The notes beneath the pieces are model-generated. The model saw nothing but the letters and a program-made list of their open reading frames with translations, made no database searches and had not been told where the DNA came from. DNA of 64,000 nucleotides from Antarcticibacterium arcticum (GTDB taxonomy: Bacteria; Bacteroidota; Bacteroidia; Flavobacteriales; Flavobacteriaceae). The DNA lies in NCBI RefSeq assembly GCF_007993795.1, contig NZ_CP042476.1:2852001-2916000 (forward strand), in the 5' to 3' direction. Positions 1 to 7,998 of this stretch are shown piece after piece (position 1 is the first letter of the stretch; each line of letters opens with the position of its first letter). Position numbers and translations under genes: made by a program.

Positions 1-1
1 A

Positions 2-229
2 CTGGATCTTGAAATCTTTCCAAAAAATCATGTGATTGGAAGTGCCAATTTTGCAAACGTTGAAAACGATCTTTTTTCAACGGGGGAATGGTTTAAGAAA
101 CCATCTTATTCCGGTTATGCTTTGGGTTATGGTATAGAAACGTTTATGGGTCCTATTGAGGTAAAATATTCATATTCACCGGAAATAAAAAACAGCCAGT
201 GGTTTTTTAGTCTGGGGTTCTGGTTTTAA
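2..229 (+). CDS. C-terminal end of a patatin-like phospholipase / surface-antigen barrel protein (5' truncated)
   Basis: The frame is open from base 2 to the stop at 227-229, so only about 75 C-terminal residues are present. The tail reads as outer-membrane beta-barrel strands: alternating aromatic residues, a GPIEVKYSYSPE strand and a terminal GFWF ending in phenylalanine, as outer-membrane proteins do. Bacteroidetes patatin-like phospholipases that carry a BamA-like (surface antigen) barrel end in a very similar way. The first in-frame ATG (position 32) is internal. The catalytic part lies outside the window, so the enzyme assignment is inference from the tail only. Confidence 0.55.
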   Translation: MDLEIFPKNHVIGSANFANVENDLFSTGEWFKKPSYSGYALGYGIETFMGPIEVKYSYSPEIKNSQWFFSLGFWF

Positions 230-383
230 AGTATTGCCGGCTTATACCTATGCTAGTTTTAATCCTTCCTTAAGAAAGGTTTTCATAAAATTTATCGATA
301 TTTGTAATAATTGAAATTTTGTGCTGATTTAATAAGAATTCAGGATAATATTTTGATTTTCACAATTTAAAAATAAAGATCTT

Positions 384-1547
384 ATGCCTTTCTACCATAA
401 ACTAGGGGAGATCCCACATAAACGACATACCGTTTTCCGCAAGCCCGATGGTAGTCTGTATTATGAACAATTGTTTGGCACCATTGGATTTGATGGAATG
501 TACACCAATATGTATCATGAGCAACGACCTACACAGGTAAAGGAGATAAAAGGAAGTTACAGTGTAAAACCAAAGATCGCTGCTGAAAATAATATACAAT
601 CTTATCGACTTCGCGGTTTCCAGGTAATGCCACAACCAGATTATCTTGAAAGCCGCAAGGTTGTGCTTACCAACAGTGATGTTGATATTGCCCTGGCAGC
701 TCCGCAGGAATCCACCACCAATTATTTTTATAAAAATACCGATGCAGATGAACTCCTGTTCATACATAAAGGGAGCGGAAAGCTGCGCACGCACCTTGGG
801 AACCTGGATTTTAAATACGGAGATTATCTCCTTATCCCACGGGGAACCATCTATAAACTGGATTTTGACGATGAGAACAACAGGTTGTTTATTGTAGAAT
901 CGAGAAGACCAATTTACACTCCTAAAAGGTATCGAAACTGGTTTGGGCAATTGCTGGAACATTCCCCTTTTTGTGAGCGGGATCTAAGGCAGCCGTATGA
1001 ACTGGAAACCAATAACGAAAGTGGTGAATTCCTTATAAAAGTCAAGAAACAGGGAGAGATCTTTGATATGATCTATGCGAGCCACCCCTTTGATGTGGTG
1101 GGATATGACGGTTTTAATTACCCATATGCCTTCTCCATTCACGATTTCGAGCCTATAACAGGAAGAATTCACCAACCGCCGCCCGTGCACCAGACCTTTG
1201 AGACAGATGCTTTTGTGGTGTGTAGTTTTTGCCCCAGAAAATATGATTATCACCCCGAAAGTATTCCCGCCCCATACAGCCATAGCAATATAGACAGTGA
1301 TGAGGTATTGTATTACGTAGATGGCGATTTTATGAGCCGAAATGATATTGAGGCCGGGCATATATCCCTGCATCCTGCGGGTATTCCCCACGGGCCACAT
1401 CCCGGGGCCGTAGAACGCAGTATTGGGCAGGTTGAAACCCACGAGCTTGCGGTTATGGTAGATACATTTAAACCTTTAAAGGTGACTGAAGAAGCCATGA
1501 AAATAGCAGATGATACTTATTATAAATCCTGGCTGGACCACGATTAA
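384..1547 (+). CDS. hmgA: Homogentisate 1,2-dioxygenase
   Basis: A 387-residue protein starting MPFYHKLGEIPHKRHT, the usual N-terminus of the short bacterial homogentisate dioxygenases. It opens the aromatic ring of homogentisate with O2 to give maleylacetoacetate in tyrosine and phenylalanine breakdown. Cupin-type iron-binding segments are visible near the C-terminal half: YSHSNIDSDEVLYY (His and Glu ligands) and HPAGIPHGPHPG (third His region). hppD, which makes its substrate, follows 85 bases downstream on the same strand, so the two are probably co-transcribed. Cytoplasmic. No sign of damage. Confidence 0.93.
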   Translation: MPFYHKLGEIPHKRHTVFRKPDGSLYYEQLFGTIGFDGMYTNMYHEQRPTQVKEIKGSYSVKPKIAAENNIQSYRLRGFQVMPQPDYLESRKVVLTNSDVDIALAAPQESTTNYFYKNTDADELLFIHKGSGKLRTHLGNLDFKYGDYLLIPRGTIYKLDFDDENNRLFIVESRRPIYTPKRYRNWFGQLLEHSPFCERDLRQPYELETNNESGEFLIKVKKQGEIFDMIYASHPFDVVGYDGFNYPYAFSIHDFEPITGRIHQPPPVHQTFETDAFVVCSFCPRKYDYHPESIPAPYSHSNIDSDEVLYYVDGDFMSRNDIEAGHISLHPAGIPHGPHPGAVERSIGQVETHELAVMVDTFKPLKVTEEAMKIADDTYYKSWLDHD

Positions 1548-1632
1548 ATTCAAATAATTATAATTGGGGGTTCCAATAATTATACGCTTAGTAAAAAGGA
1601 AGACTCAATTAAATAACCATAAAATATAGACA

Positions 1633-2772
1633 ATGAGCACAGATAGCACATCATTAAATTTAGAAAAAAAGATTAAGGAAGCCGAGGATTTCCTGCCATT
1701 GCTGGGAACAGATTTTGTTGAACTCTATGTTGGGAATGCCAAGCAGGCAGCTTATTATTATCAACAGGCATGGGGCTTCCAACCCGTTGCTTATGCGGGA
1801 CTGGAAACAGGAAGAAAAGATAGAGTATCCTACGTATTGCAACAAGACAAAATTCGCATAGTGCTTACCTCACCCCTGCAACCGGGAGGAGACATTAATG
1901 CACATATTAATAAACATGGAGATGGTGTTAAAGTTGTGGCCTTGTGGGTGGATGATGCCCGTAAAAGTTATGAAGAAACTACCCAACGCGGGGCAGAATC
2001 CTATGTTGAGCCATATACTATTGAGGACACCAATGGTACCGTGGTAATCTCGGGGATTCATACCTATGGCGAAACGGTACACCTGTTTATAGAACGAAAA
2101 AATTATTCAGGACCATTTTTACCGGGATACAGGGAATATGCACCAAAATTTAAAGCAGCGCCAACCGGATTAAAATATATTGACCACATGGTGGGTAATG
2201 TGGGTTGGAATGAAATGAACAAGTGGTGTGAGTTTTATGCCAAAGTAATGGGGTTTGCTCAATTGGTTTCTTTTGATGATAAAGATATCTCAACAGATTA
2301 TACTGCTTTAATGAGCAAGGTAATGAGCAACGGGAATGGCCGTATCAAATTTCCTATAAATGAACCGGCTGAAGGTAAGCGCAAGTCACAAATAGAAGAA
2401 TATATAGACTTTTACAATGGTGCCGGAGTACAACATATAGCCCTGGCTACAGATAATATTATTGAAACCGTAACCAATTTAAGAGACCGTGGTGTGGAAT
2501 TTTTATTCGTTCCGGAAGCTTATTACGATACAGTCCTTGACAGAGTAGGGGAAATAGATGAAGATCTTGCGCCATTAAAGGAGTTGGGAGTACTTATAGA
2601 CAGGGATGACGAAGGTTATTTATTGCAAATATTCACCAAACCTGTACTGGACCGTCCAACTATGTTTTTTGAGATCATTCAGCGTAAAGGAGCTCAATCT
2701 TTTGGAAAAGGGAACTTTAAAGCCCTTTTTGAGGCTATTGAAAGAGAACAGGAAGCAAGAGGAACTTTATAA
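1633..2772 (+). CDS. hppD: 4-hydroxyphenylpyruvate dioxygenase
   Basis: A 379-residue two-domain vicinal-oxygen-chelate enzyme that converts 4-hydroxyphenylpyruvate to homogentisate, the substrate of the upstream hmgA product. The three iron ligands expected for the family are visible in the C-terminal domain: His in YIDHMVGNV, His in GVQHIALATDNI, and Glu in FFEIIQRKG. The N-terminal VOC domain covers roughly residues 20-160. Length is typical. Together with hmgA it forms a tyrosine catabolic pair. The later fumarylacetoacetate steps are not in this window. Confidence 0.95.
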   Translation: MSTDSTSLNLEKKIKEAEDFLPLLGTDFVELYVGNAKQAAYYYQQAWGFQPVAYAGLETGRKDRVSYVLQQDKIRIVLTSPLQPGGDINAHINKHGDGVKVVALWVDDARKSYEETTQRGAESYVEPYTIEDTNGTVVISGIHTYGETVHLFIERKNYSGPFLPGYREYAPKFKAAPTGLKYIDHMVGNVGWNEMNKWCEFYAKVMGFAQLVSFDDKDISTDYTALMSKVMSNGNGRIKFPINEPAEGKRKSQIEEYIDFYNGAGVQHIALATDNIIETVTNLRDRGVEFLFVPEAYYDTVLDRVGEIDEDLAPLKELGVLIDRDDEGYLLQIFTKPVLDRPTMFFEIIQRKGAQSFGKGNFKALFEAIEREQEARGTL

Positions 2773-2858
2773 AATATCAGAAAATTCTGTTTATTTTATA
2801 ATATAAATGTTATAAAAATACCGGCTAAATAAATTTTGAGTTAAACTTTATTTTGGGG

Positions 2859-2889
2859 TTGCAAATAAGAGTTAAATGAAAGACTTTTG
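2859..2889 (+). promoter_or_regulatory. Candidate promoter for a short transcript
   Basis: TTG at 2859-2861, a 20-nt spacer, then GACTTTTG at 2882-2889. This fits the Bacteroidetes -33/-7 layout with one mismatch in the first base of TAnnTTTG. No start codon with a sizeable frame follows before the terminator at 2964-2996, so a transcript of about 100 nt from near 2895 would be non-coding. Inference from motif spacing only. Confidence 0.3.
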
Positions 2890-2963
2890 CACCGCATTTC
2901 GGAGTGGTTACCAAAATGTATTAATTTTTTTTCATAATTTAAGTTTTAGTTGGTTAATAAGAT

Positions 2964-2996
2964 AAAAACCCCATCATTAATTTGATGGGGTTTTTT
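2964..2996 (+). terminator. Rho-independent terminator
   Basis: Perfect 8-bp stem CCCCATCA / TGATGGGG (2969-2976 and 2983-2990) with a 6-nt loop, preceded by an A-run and followed by six T. It lies about 190 nt after hppD and could end either that transcript or the possible short RNA starting near 2895. The A-run also allows it to act weakly in the other direction. Confidence 0.85.
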
Positions 2997-3083
2997 GTTT
3001 TAATACATTTGGAATAGAAATTGTAATTCTGCTCAATAGATATGCATTTTAACCCATAGCCAGATCTATTAAAAACTTATAAA

Positions 3084-3857
3084 ATGAAAAACAGGATTGC
3101 AATAATTTTCCTTTTAATAATTCTTCCATTAAGTCTGTTTTCTCAGGAGGCATTTGAGCCTGGTGAGTGGTTCAAATTTCGTGTGCATTATGGCCCATTA
3201 AATGGGGGTTATGCGACTTTGGAGGTAAAAAACACCAATTTAAATAATAAAGCTACACATCATGTGGTGGGAAAAGGCTGGTCTACCGGGCTTGTGCATG
3301 CAGTTTTTAAAGTGAGAGATAATTATGAAACTTTCATAGATAAGGATAATGGCTTGCCACAGCGTTTCATACGTCAAATTGATGAAGGTGGCTATACTAA
3401 AGACCTGCAGATTGATTTTAATCAGGCTCAAAGGAAAGCTTATGTGTTAGATAAAAAGCATAAGGAAAATCATACGTTCACCACCCCGGAAAGTGTACAT
3501 GATATGTTATCTGCTTTTTATTATCTCCGCAATGATCTTAACAGAAAACCCCTTGTACCGGGTCAGGAATTTCAGTTAAATATGTTTTATGATAAGGAAA
3601 ATCACGACTTCAAGTTAAAGTTTCTTGGAAGAGAGGTTATTAAGACAAAATTTGGTAAAATTGCGACATTAAAATTCCGCCCTTATGTTTTGGCCGGAAG
3701 AGTCTTTGAGGAAAAAGAAAGTCTAACTTTCTGGGTGAGTGATGATAAGAATAAAATGCCTGTAAAGGTTAGCGCCAATCTTGCTGTAGGTTCGCTTAAT
3801 GCCAGTCTGGATGAATTCAAAGGATTAAAACACCCCCTCCAAATTATAATGGATTAA
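3084..3857 (+). CDS. DUF3108 domain-containing exported protein
   Basis: A 257-residue protein with a Sec signal peptide (MKNRIAIIFLLIILPLSLFS, then QEAFEPGEW). The mature part matches the DUF3108 pattern: FEPGEWFKFRVHYGPLNGG near the start and beta-rich segments ending in a SADLAVG-like strand (here SANLAVGSLNASL). Its molecular function is unknown; family members are periplasmic and often sit beside cell-envelope genes. It is first in a tight run: kynA begins 4 bases after its stop and the M23 peptidase 6 bases after that. Confidence 0.8.
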   Translation: MKNRIAIIFLLIILPLSLFSQEAFEPGEWFKFRVHYGPLNGGYATLEVKNTNLNNKATHHVVGKGWSTGLVHAVFKVRDNYETFIDKDNGLPQRFIRQIDEGGYTKDLQIDFNQAQRKAYVLDKKHKENHTFTTPESVHDMLSAFYYLRNDLNRKPLVPGQEFQLNMFYDKENHDFKLKFLGREVIKTKFGKIATLKFRPYVLAGRVFEEKESLTFWVSDDKNKMPVKVSANLAVGSLNASLDEFKGLKHPLQIIMD

Positions 3858-3861
3858 TTGA

Positions 3862-4824
3862 ATGGAACAAATCAAGCCTGAGATTGCAGAGCGAATTATT
3901 AAACTGGAAGAAAAATTCAAAAATTCCGGGCAGGATATGGGCTCATATCTCGATGGGCTTCTTTATGATAAATATCTCACCTACTGGGATTACATAAGTC
4001 TGGATACGCTGCTTAGCCTTCAAAACACTAAAACCCATTTTCCGGACGAGGAGATCTTTGTAACCTACCACCAGATCACCGAGTTATATTTTAAGCTCAT
4101 TATTCATGAGCAAAAGCAAATAATTGAAAGCACAGATCTTACTGCGGCTTTTTTTATTGAAAAAGTAAACCGGTTAAACCGGTATTTCAGGATCCTAATC
4201 AATTCTTTTGATGTAATGATAAAGGGAATGGACCGGGACCAGTTTTTAAAATTCAGGATGGCATTACTGCCCGCCAGTGGTTTTCAAAGCGCCCAGTTCA
4301 GGATGATTGAGATCTATTCTACTCCACTTGAACATTTAATTCCATTTGCATCAAGGAAGAATTTTAATTCCACGTTTCCCATAGAAGACCTATATCACAA
4401 TTTATATTGGAAAAAAGGCGGGATAGATCTTGCTACGGGGGAAAAAACACTTACCCTTAAACAGTTTGAATTAAGGTATACACACCGTTTTCTTCGCATT
4501 GCCAATGAGGTAAAAGGTAACACCATATATCACAAGTATCTGGACCTTCCTGAAGAAGTTCGAAATGACCAGAGCCTTATAGACGGCTTGCGTACCTTCG
4601 ATGTAAATGCCAATGTGAACTGGTTATTAATGCATATGGGGGCTGCGCACCGCTATTTAAATAAGGATAAAGTGACCATTGCAGCTACTGGTGGAACAAA
4701 CTGGAAAGATTTTTTACCGCCAAGCTTTCAAAAAAACAGTTTTTTTCCGAATTTGTGGTCACAGGAAGAATTTGATAATTGGGGTAAAGAATGGGTAAAC
4801 CACATGTTTAATAAAGACAAATAA
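3862..4824 (+). CDS. kynA: Tryptophan 2,3-dioxygenase family protein
   Basis: A 320-residue all-helical heme enzyme that oxidises L-tryptophan to N-formylkynurenine, the first step of the kynurenine route. Visible family marks are TYHQITELYFKLIIHEQKQI (counterpart of the HQxxELWFKQxLHE helix), the C-terminal MHMGAAHRYL segment (about residues 257-266, probably holding the heme-ligating His) and TGGTNW (276-281), the counterpart of the GTGGSSG loop, followed by FFPNLW. The sequence is divergent from proteobacterial enzymes but typical of Bacteroidetes. It sits in an operon with DUF3108 and M23 genes, not with other kynurenine genes. Confidence 0.87.
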   Translation: MEQIKPEIAERIIKLEEKFKNSGQDMGSYLDGLLYDKYLTYWDYISLDTLLSLQNTKTHFPDEEIFVTYHQITELYFKLIIHEQKQIIESTDLTAAFFIEKVNRLNRYFRILINSFDVMIKGMDRDQFLKFRMALLPASGFQSAQFRMIEIYSTPLEHLIPFASRKNFNSTFPIEDLYHNLYWKKGGIDLATGEKTLTLKQFELRYTHRFLRIANEVKGNTIYHKYLDLPEEVRNDQSLIDGLRTFDVNANVNWLLMHMGAAHRYLNKDKVTIAATGGTNWKDFLPPSFQKNSFFPNLWSQEEFDNWGKEWVNHMFNKDK

Positions 4825-4830
4825 AATTTA

Positions 4831-6063
4831 ATGTTGAAAAAATTAAGTTACTTATTATTCCTTGGTCTTGCATTTACTGCCTGTAAGCAGGAAGAGAATC
4901 GCGATCTGTCTGAAGCCCGGGTAGTTGAGGCCACACCAATTCTGGAAGAATATGGTTTTGTACTCAATGATTTTGAAGTAGTGCGCGATACCATACGTTC
5001 AGGAGATAATTTTGGAGGAATCATGGCCTCCCATGGCTTGAGTGGAAATAAAGTACACGAAGTGATCCAGCAGGTAAAAGAAACATTTAATCCGGCCCGC
5101 TTGCAGGTAGGGAAACCCTATGTTATCCTGAAAGCCAGAGATTCTGCCTATACCCCCAATTATTTTATATATGAAAATGACCGGATAGATTATACTGTTG
5201 TAAATGTTGCGGATAATGTGGCGGCTTACAAAGCCCAGAAACCCGTTACTATTAAAAAGCGCACAGTATCAGGCGTGATAGTGAGCAATCTTTCGGAAAC
5301 TATGCAAAATGAAGGTTTAAGCGTGCTTTTATCTCATAAGCTAAGTAATATCTATCAATGGAGTATAGATTTCTGGAAACTTCAAAAAGGTGATAAATTT
5401 AAAATGGTGTATTATGAAAGATATATAAATGACACCATATATGCCGGGATAGAACATATTGAAGGGGCTGTTTTTGTTCATCAAAACAAACCTTATTATG
5501 CTTTTAATTACTCGGTAGATCCTGAAACAGGTAAAGCCGATTTCTATGATGAAAATGCGCGCCCTCTGGAAAGCTTTTTTCTAAAAGCACCTCTTAATTT
5601 TAGTCGTATATCTTCGAGATTTTCAGGGAATAGATTTCATCCGGTTCAAAAAACATGGAAAGCCCACAAAGGAACAGATTATGCCGCCCCGCACGGTACA
5701 CCCATCTGGAGTACTGCCAATGGGACGGTAATAGCATCGGGTTACACTGCCGGAAACGGAAATTACGTGAAAGTAAAGCACAATGAAACCTATACTACCC
5801 AATACCTGCATATGTCTAAAAGAAATGTAAAGGTTGGGCAGCGCGTAAGGCAGGGAGATGTAATTGGATATGTTGGCAGCACAGGCCTTGCAACCGGGCC
5901 ACACGTATGTTATCGATTTTGGGTGCGGGATGAACAGGTGGATCCTTTCAGGCAAAATCTACCCGCGGCAGATCCTATAGCAGATCATTTAAAAGAAGAC
6001 TACTTCGCAACAATAGGGTCTGTGAAAGAAGCTCTGGAAAGCATTCCTTTTAAAGAGATTTAA
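4831..6063 (+). CDS. M23 family metallopeptidase lipoprotein (peptidoglycan hydrolase type) with Cys in place of a zinc-ligand His
   Basis: A 410-residue lipoprotein (lipobox LAFTAC, Cys17). After an OapA/LysM-like N-terminal part comes an M23 (LytM) domain at about residues 265-380. The HxxxD metal motif is present as H279-K-G-T-D283. The usual HxH motif reads G-P-H358-V-C360, so the second His, normally a zinc ligand, is Cys. Cys can bind zinc, so activity cannot be excluded. Such proteins cleave peptide cross-links in peptidoglycan during growth, or act as regulators when degenerate. Third gene of the 3084-6063 operon. Confidence 0.85.
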   Translation: MLKKLSYLLFLGLAFTACKQEENRDLSEARVVEATPILEEYGFVLNDFEVVRDTIRSGDNFGGIMASHGLSGNKVHEVIQQVKETFNPARLQVGKPYVILKARDSAYTPNYFIYENDRIDYTVVNVADNVAAYKAQKPVTIKKRTVSGVIVSNLSETMQNEGLSVLLSHKLSNIYQWSIDFWKLQKGDKFKMVYYERYINDTIYAGIEHIEGAVFVHQNKPYYAFNYSVDPETGKADFYDENARPLESFFLKAPLNFSRISSRFSGNRFHPVQKTWKAHKGTDYAAPHGTPIWSTANGTVIASGYTAGNGNYVKVKHNETYTTQYLHMSKRNVKVGQRVRQGDVIGYVGSTGLATGPHVCYRFWVRDEQVDPFRQNLPAADPIADHLKEDYFATIGSVKEALESIPFKEI

Positions 6064-6115
6064 AAAATTATCAGGGCAGCACTCTTAAATATTTATTGAA
6101 AACATAACTTATACA

Positions 6116-6150
6116 TTTTACCCTTTTTCCTTGTTGGGCATTGGGTAAAA
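6116..6150. other. Inverted repeat upstream of pgi
   Basis: TTTTACCC (6116-6123) and GGGTAAAA (6143-6150) form a perfect 8-bp inverted repeat with a 19-nt spacer, 22 bases before the pgi start. It could be a hairpin in the leader or an operator. Nothing else in the sequence decides between these. Confidence 0.3.
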
Positions 6151-6172
6151 ATGCATTTTAAAATTAACAGAA

Positions 6173-7804
6173 ATGAAAAATATAGATCCAACCACCACAG
6201 GCGCCTGGAACAAACTACAGCAGTATTTTGAAGAGATGAAGGATAAGGAAATGAAGGACCTTTTTCAAGAGGACAGCGAGCGTGCCGAAAAATTCACAAT
6301 TCAATGGGAGGATTTTTATATTGACCTTAGCAAAAACAGGATCACTGCTGAAATTAAGGAAGCCTTGACCCAGCTCGCTGAAGAATGTGGTATAAAAGAA
6401 GCTATTAATTCTTATTATAGAGGAGACGCCATTAACAAGACCGAGGGCAGGCCTGTGCTTCACACAGCACTTAGGGCCCCCGAACATGAGGAGGTACTGG
6501 TTGACGGAAAAAATGTAATGCCGGAAGTTTTTAAGGCAAAAGAGAAGATAAAAGAATTTTCAGATAAAGTAATTAACGGGGATCATAAAGGGTATACCAA
6601 TTTACCTATTACAGATGTTGTAAACATAGGAATAGGAGGATCAGATCTGGGCCCGGTAATGGTTACGGAAGCTTTGAAATTCTATAAGAACCATCTTAAC
6701 CTTCACTATATTTCCAATGTAGATGGAGATCACGTATATGAAACTTTAAAACATCTTAATCCCGAGACGACTTTATTTGTGATTGTTTCCAAAACTTTCA
6801 CAACGCAGGAAACCCTAAGTAATGCCAATACCGCACGGGAATGGTTTAAAAGATCTGCGCCACAGGAGGCAGTTTCAAAACATTTTGTGGCCGTTTCCAG
6901 TAACCTCACCCAGGTGACAGAATTTGGAATTGATCCCGGGAATATCTTTCCAATGTGGGATTGGGTAGGAGGACGATTTTCTCTTTGGAGTGCAGTGGGC
7001 TTGTCTATAAGTCTGGGGATAGGTTATAAAGGATTTGAGGAATTGCTGGAGGGGGCCCATGAAATGGATCAACATTTTAGAAATGAAGATCTCGCTTCCA
7101 ACATCCCGGTGCAATTAGCGATGTTAAGTGTTTGGTATAACAATTTCTTTAAAGCCGAAAGTGAAGCTGTAATACCATATACCCAGTATCTACAGAAATT
7201 ACCTTCTTACCTGCAACAGGCAATTATGGAGAGCAATGGGAAGAGTATAGACCGAAACGGAAATCCGGTTACGTATCAAACCGGCAATATAATTTGGGGA
7301 GAGCCCGGAACAAACTCCCAACATGCATTTTTCCAATTGATCCATCAGGGTACCAAACTCATCCCTGCCGATTTTATTGGTTTTAAAGAATCTTTGTTTG
7401 GAGATAAAAGCCATCATGACAAGCTAATGGCCAATTATTTTGCCCAAACCGAAGCCCTGCTAATGGGCAAAACAGAGGATGAGGTGAGAAAAGAGCTTGA
7501 AGCAAAAAAATTAAGTAATGAGGAAATCGCTCAATTATTACCTTTCAAAGTTTTTGCCGGTAATAAACCTACAACATCTCTTCTTATTAATAAGCTCACC
7601 CCTGCAAGTCTTGGAAAATTAATCGCTATGTACGAGCATAAGATCTTTGTGCAGGGAGTTATCTGGAATATATTCAGTTATGACCAATGGGGAGTCGAAT
7701 TAGGGAAGCAACTTGCATCCAAAATTCTGTCTGAAATTGAGGAAATTGACGTTCATGAGCACGATAATTCAACTTCGCAACTGTTAAAATTTTATCTAAG
7801 CTAG
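6173..7804 (+). CDS. pgi: Glucose-6-phosphate isomerase
   Basis: A 543-residue cytoplasmic enzyme interconverting glucose 6-phosphate and fructose 6-phosphate. Family signatures are clear: GGSDLGPVMV in the first sugar isomerase domain, GGRFSLWSAVG in the signature 1 region, and QWGVELGK in the C-terminal signature 2. The length is that of the long-form bacterial and eukaryotic isomerases. It stands alone, with a 109-base leader containing an inverted repeat. It would take the glucose released by the downstream glucan locus into glycolysis after phosphorylation. Confidence 0.96.
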   Translation: MKNIDPTTTGAWNKLQQYFEEMKDKEMKDLFQEDSERAEKFTIQWEDFYIDLSKNRITAEIKEALTQLAEECGIKEAINSYYRGDAINKTEGRPVLHTALRAPEHEEVLVDGKNVMPEVFKAKEKIKEFSDKVINGDHKGYTNLPITDVVNIGIGGSDLGPVMVTEALKFYKNHLNLHYISNVDGDHVYETLKHLNPETTLFVIVSKTFTTQETLSNANTAREWFKRSAPQEAVSKHFVAVSSNLTQVTEFGIDPGNIFPMWDWVGGRFSLWSAVGLSISLGIGYKGFEELLEGAHEMDQHFRNEDLASNIPVQLAMLSVWYNNFFKAESEAVIPYTQYLQKLPSYLQQAIMESNGKSIDRNGNPVTYQTGNIIWGEPGTNSQHAFFQLIHQGTKLIPADFIGFKESLFGDKSHHDKLMANYFAQTEALLMGKTEDEVRKELEAKKLSNEEIAQLLPFKVFAGNKPTTSLLINKLTPASLGKLIAMYEHKIFVQGVIWNIFSYDQWGVELGKQLASKILSEIEEIDVHEHDNSTSQLLKFYLS

Positions 7805-7998
7805 ATATTATCTTATTGTTAATAAACTGTTAGCTCTTTTAATTGTCATTAAATCAATTACTTGTGTGTTTGTTTTAAGTTTGTGCTGTAAAAGGTATTG
7901 GGATCAAAATCTTAACATTCAGTTAAAGTTTGTTAAGGGTTAAATCGCTTCTTTTGCAGTGAATTTTATAAACTCAAAACAAACAATTTACACAACTA

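Noticed and set aside
402..1442. Long antisense frames inside hmgA (402-962 and 984-1442, minus)
   Set aside because: They lie wholly within a well-conserved gene, show no protein family features, and have no promoter or spacing of their own.
7876..7883. TAAGTTTG as promoter of the Oar-like receptor
   Set aside because: It matches TAnnTTTG, but no -33 box is at the right distance and it is 116 bases from the start; not strong enough to list.
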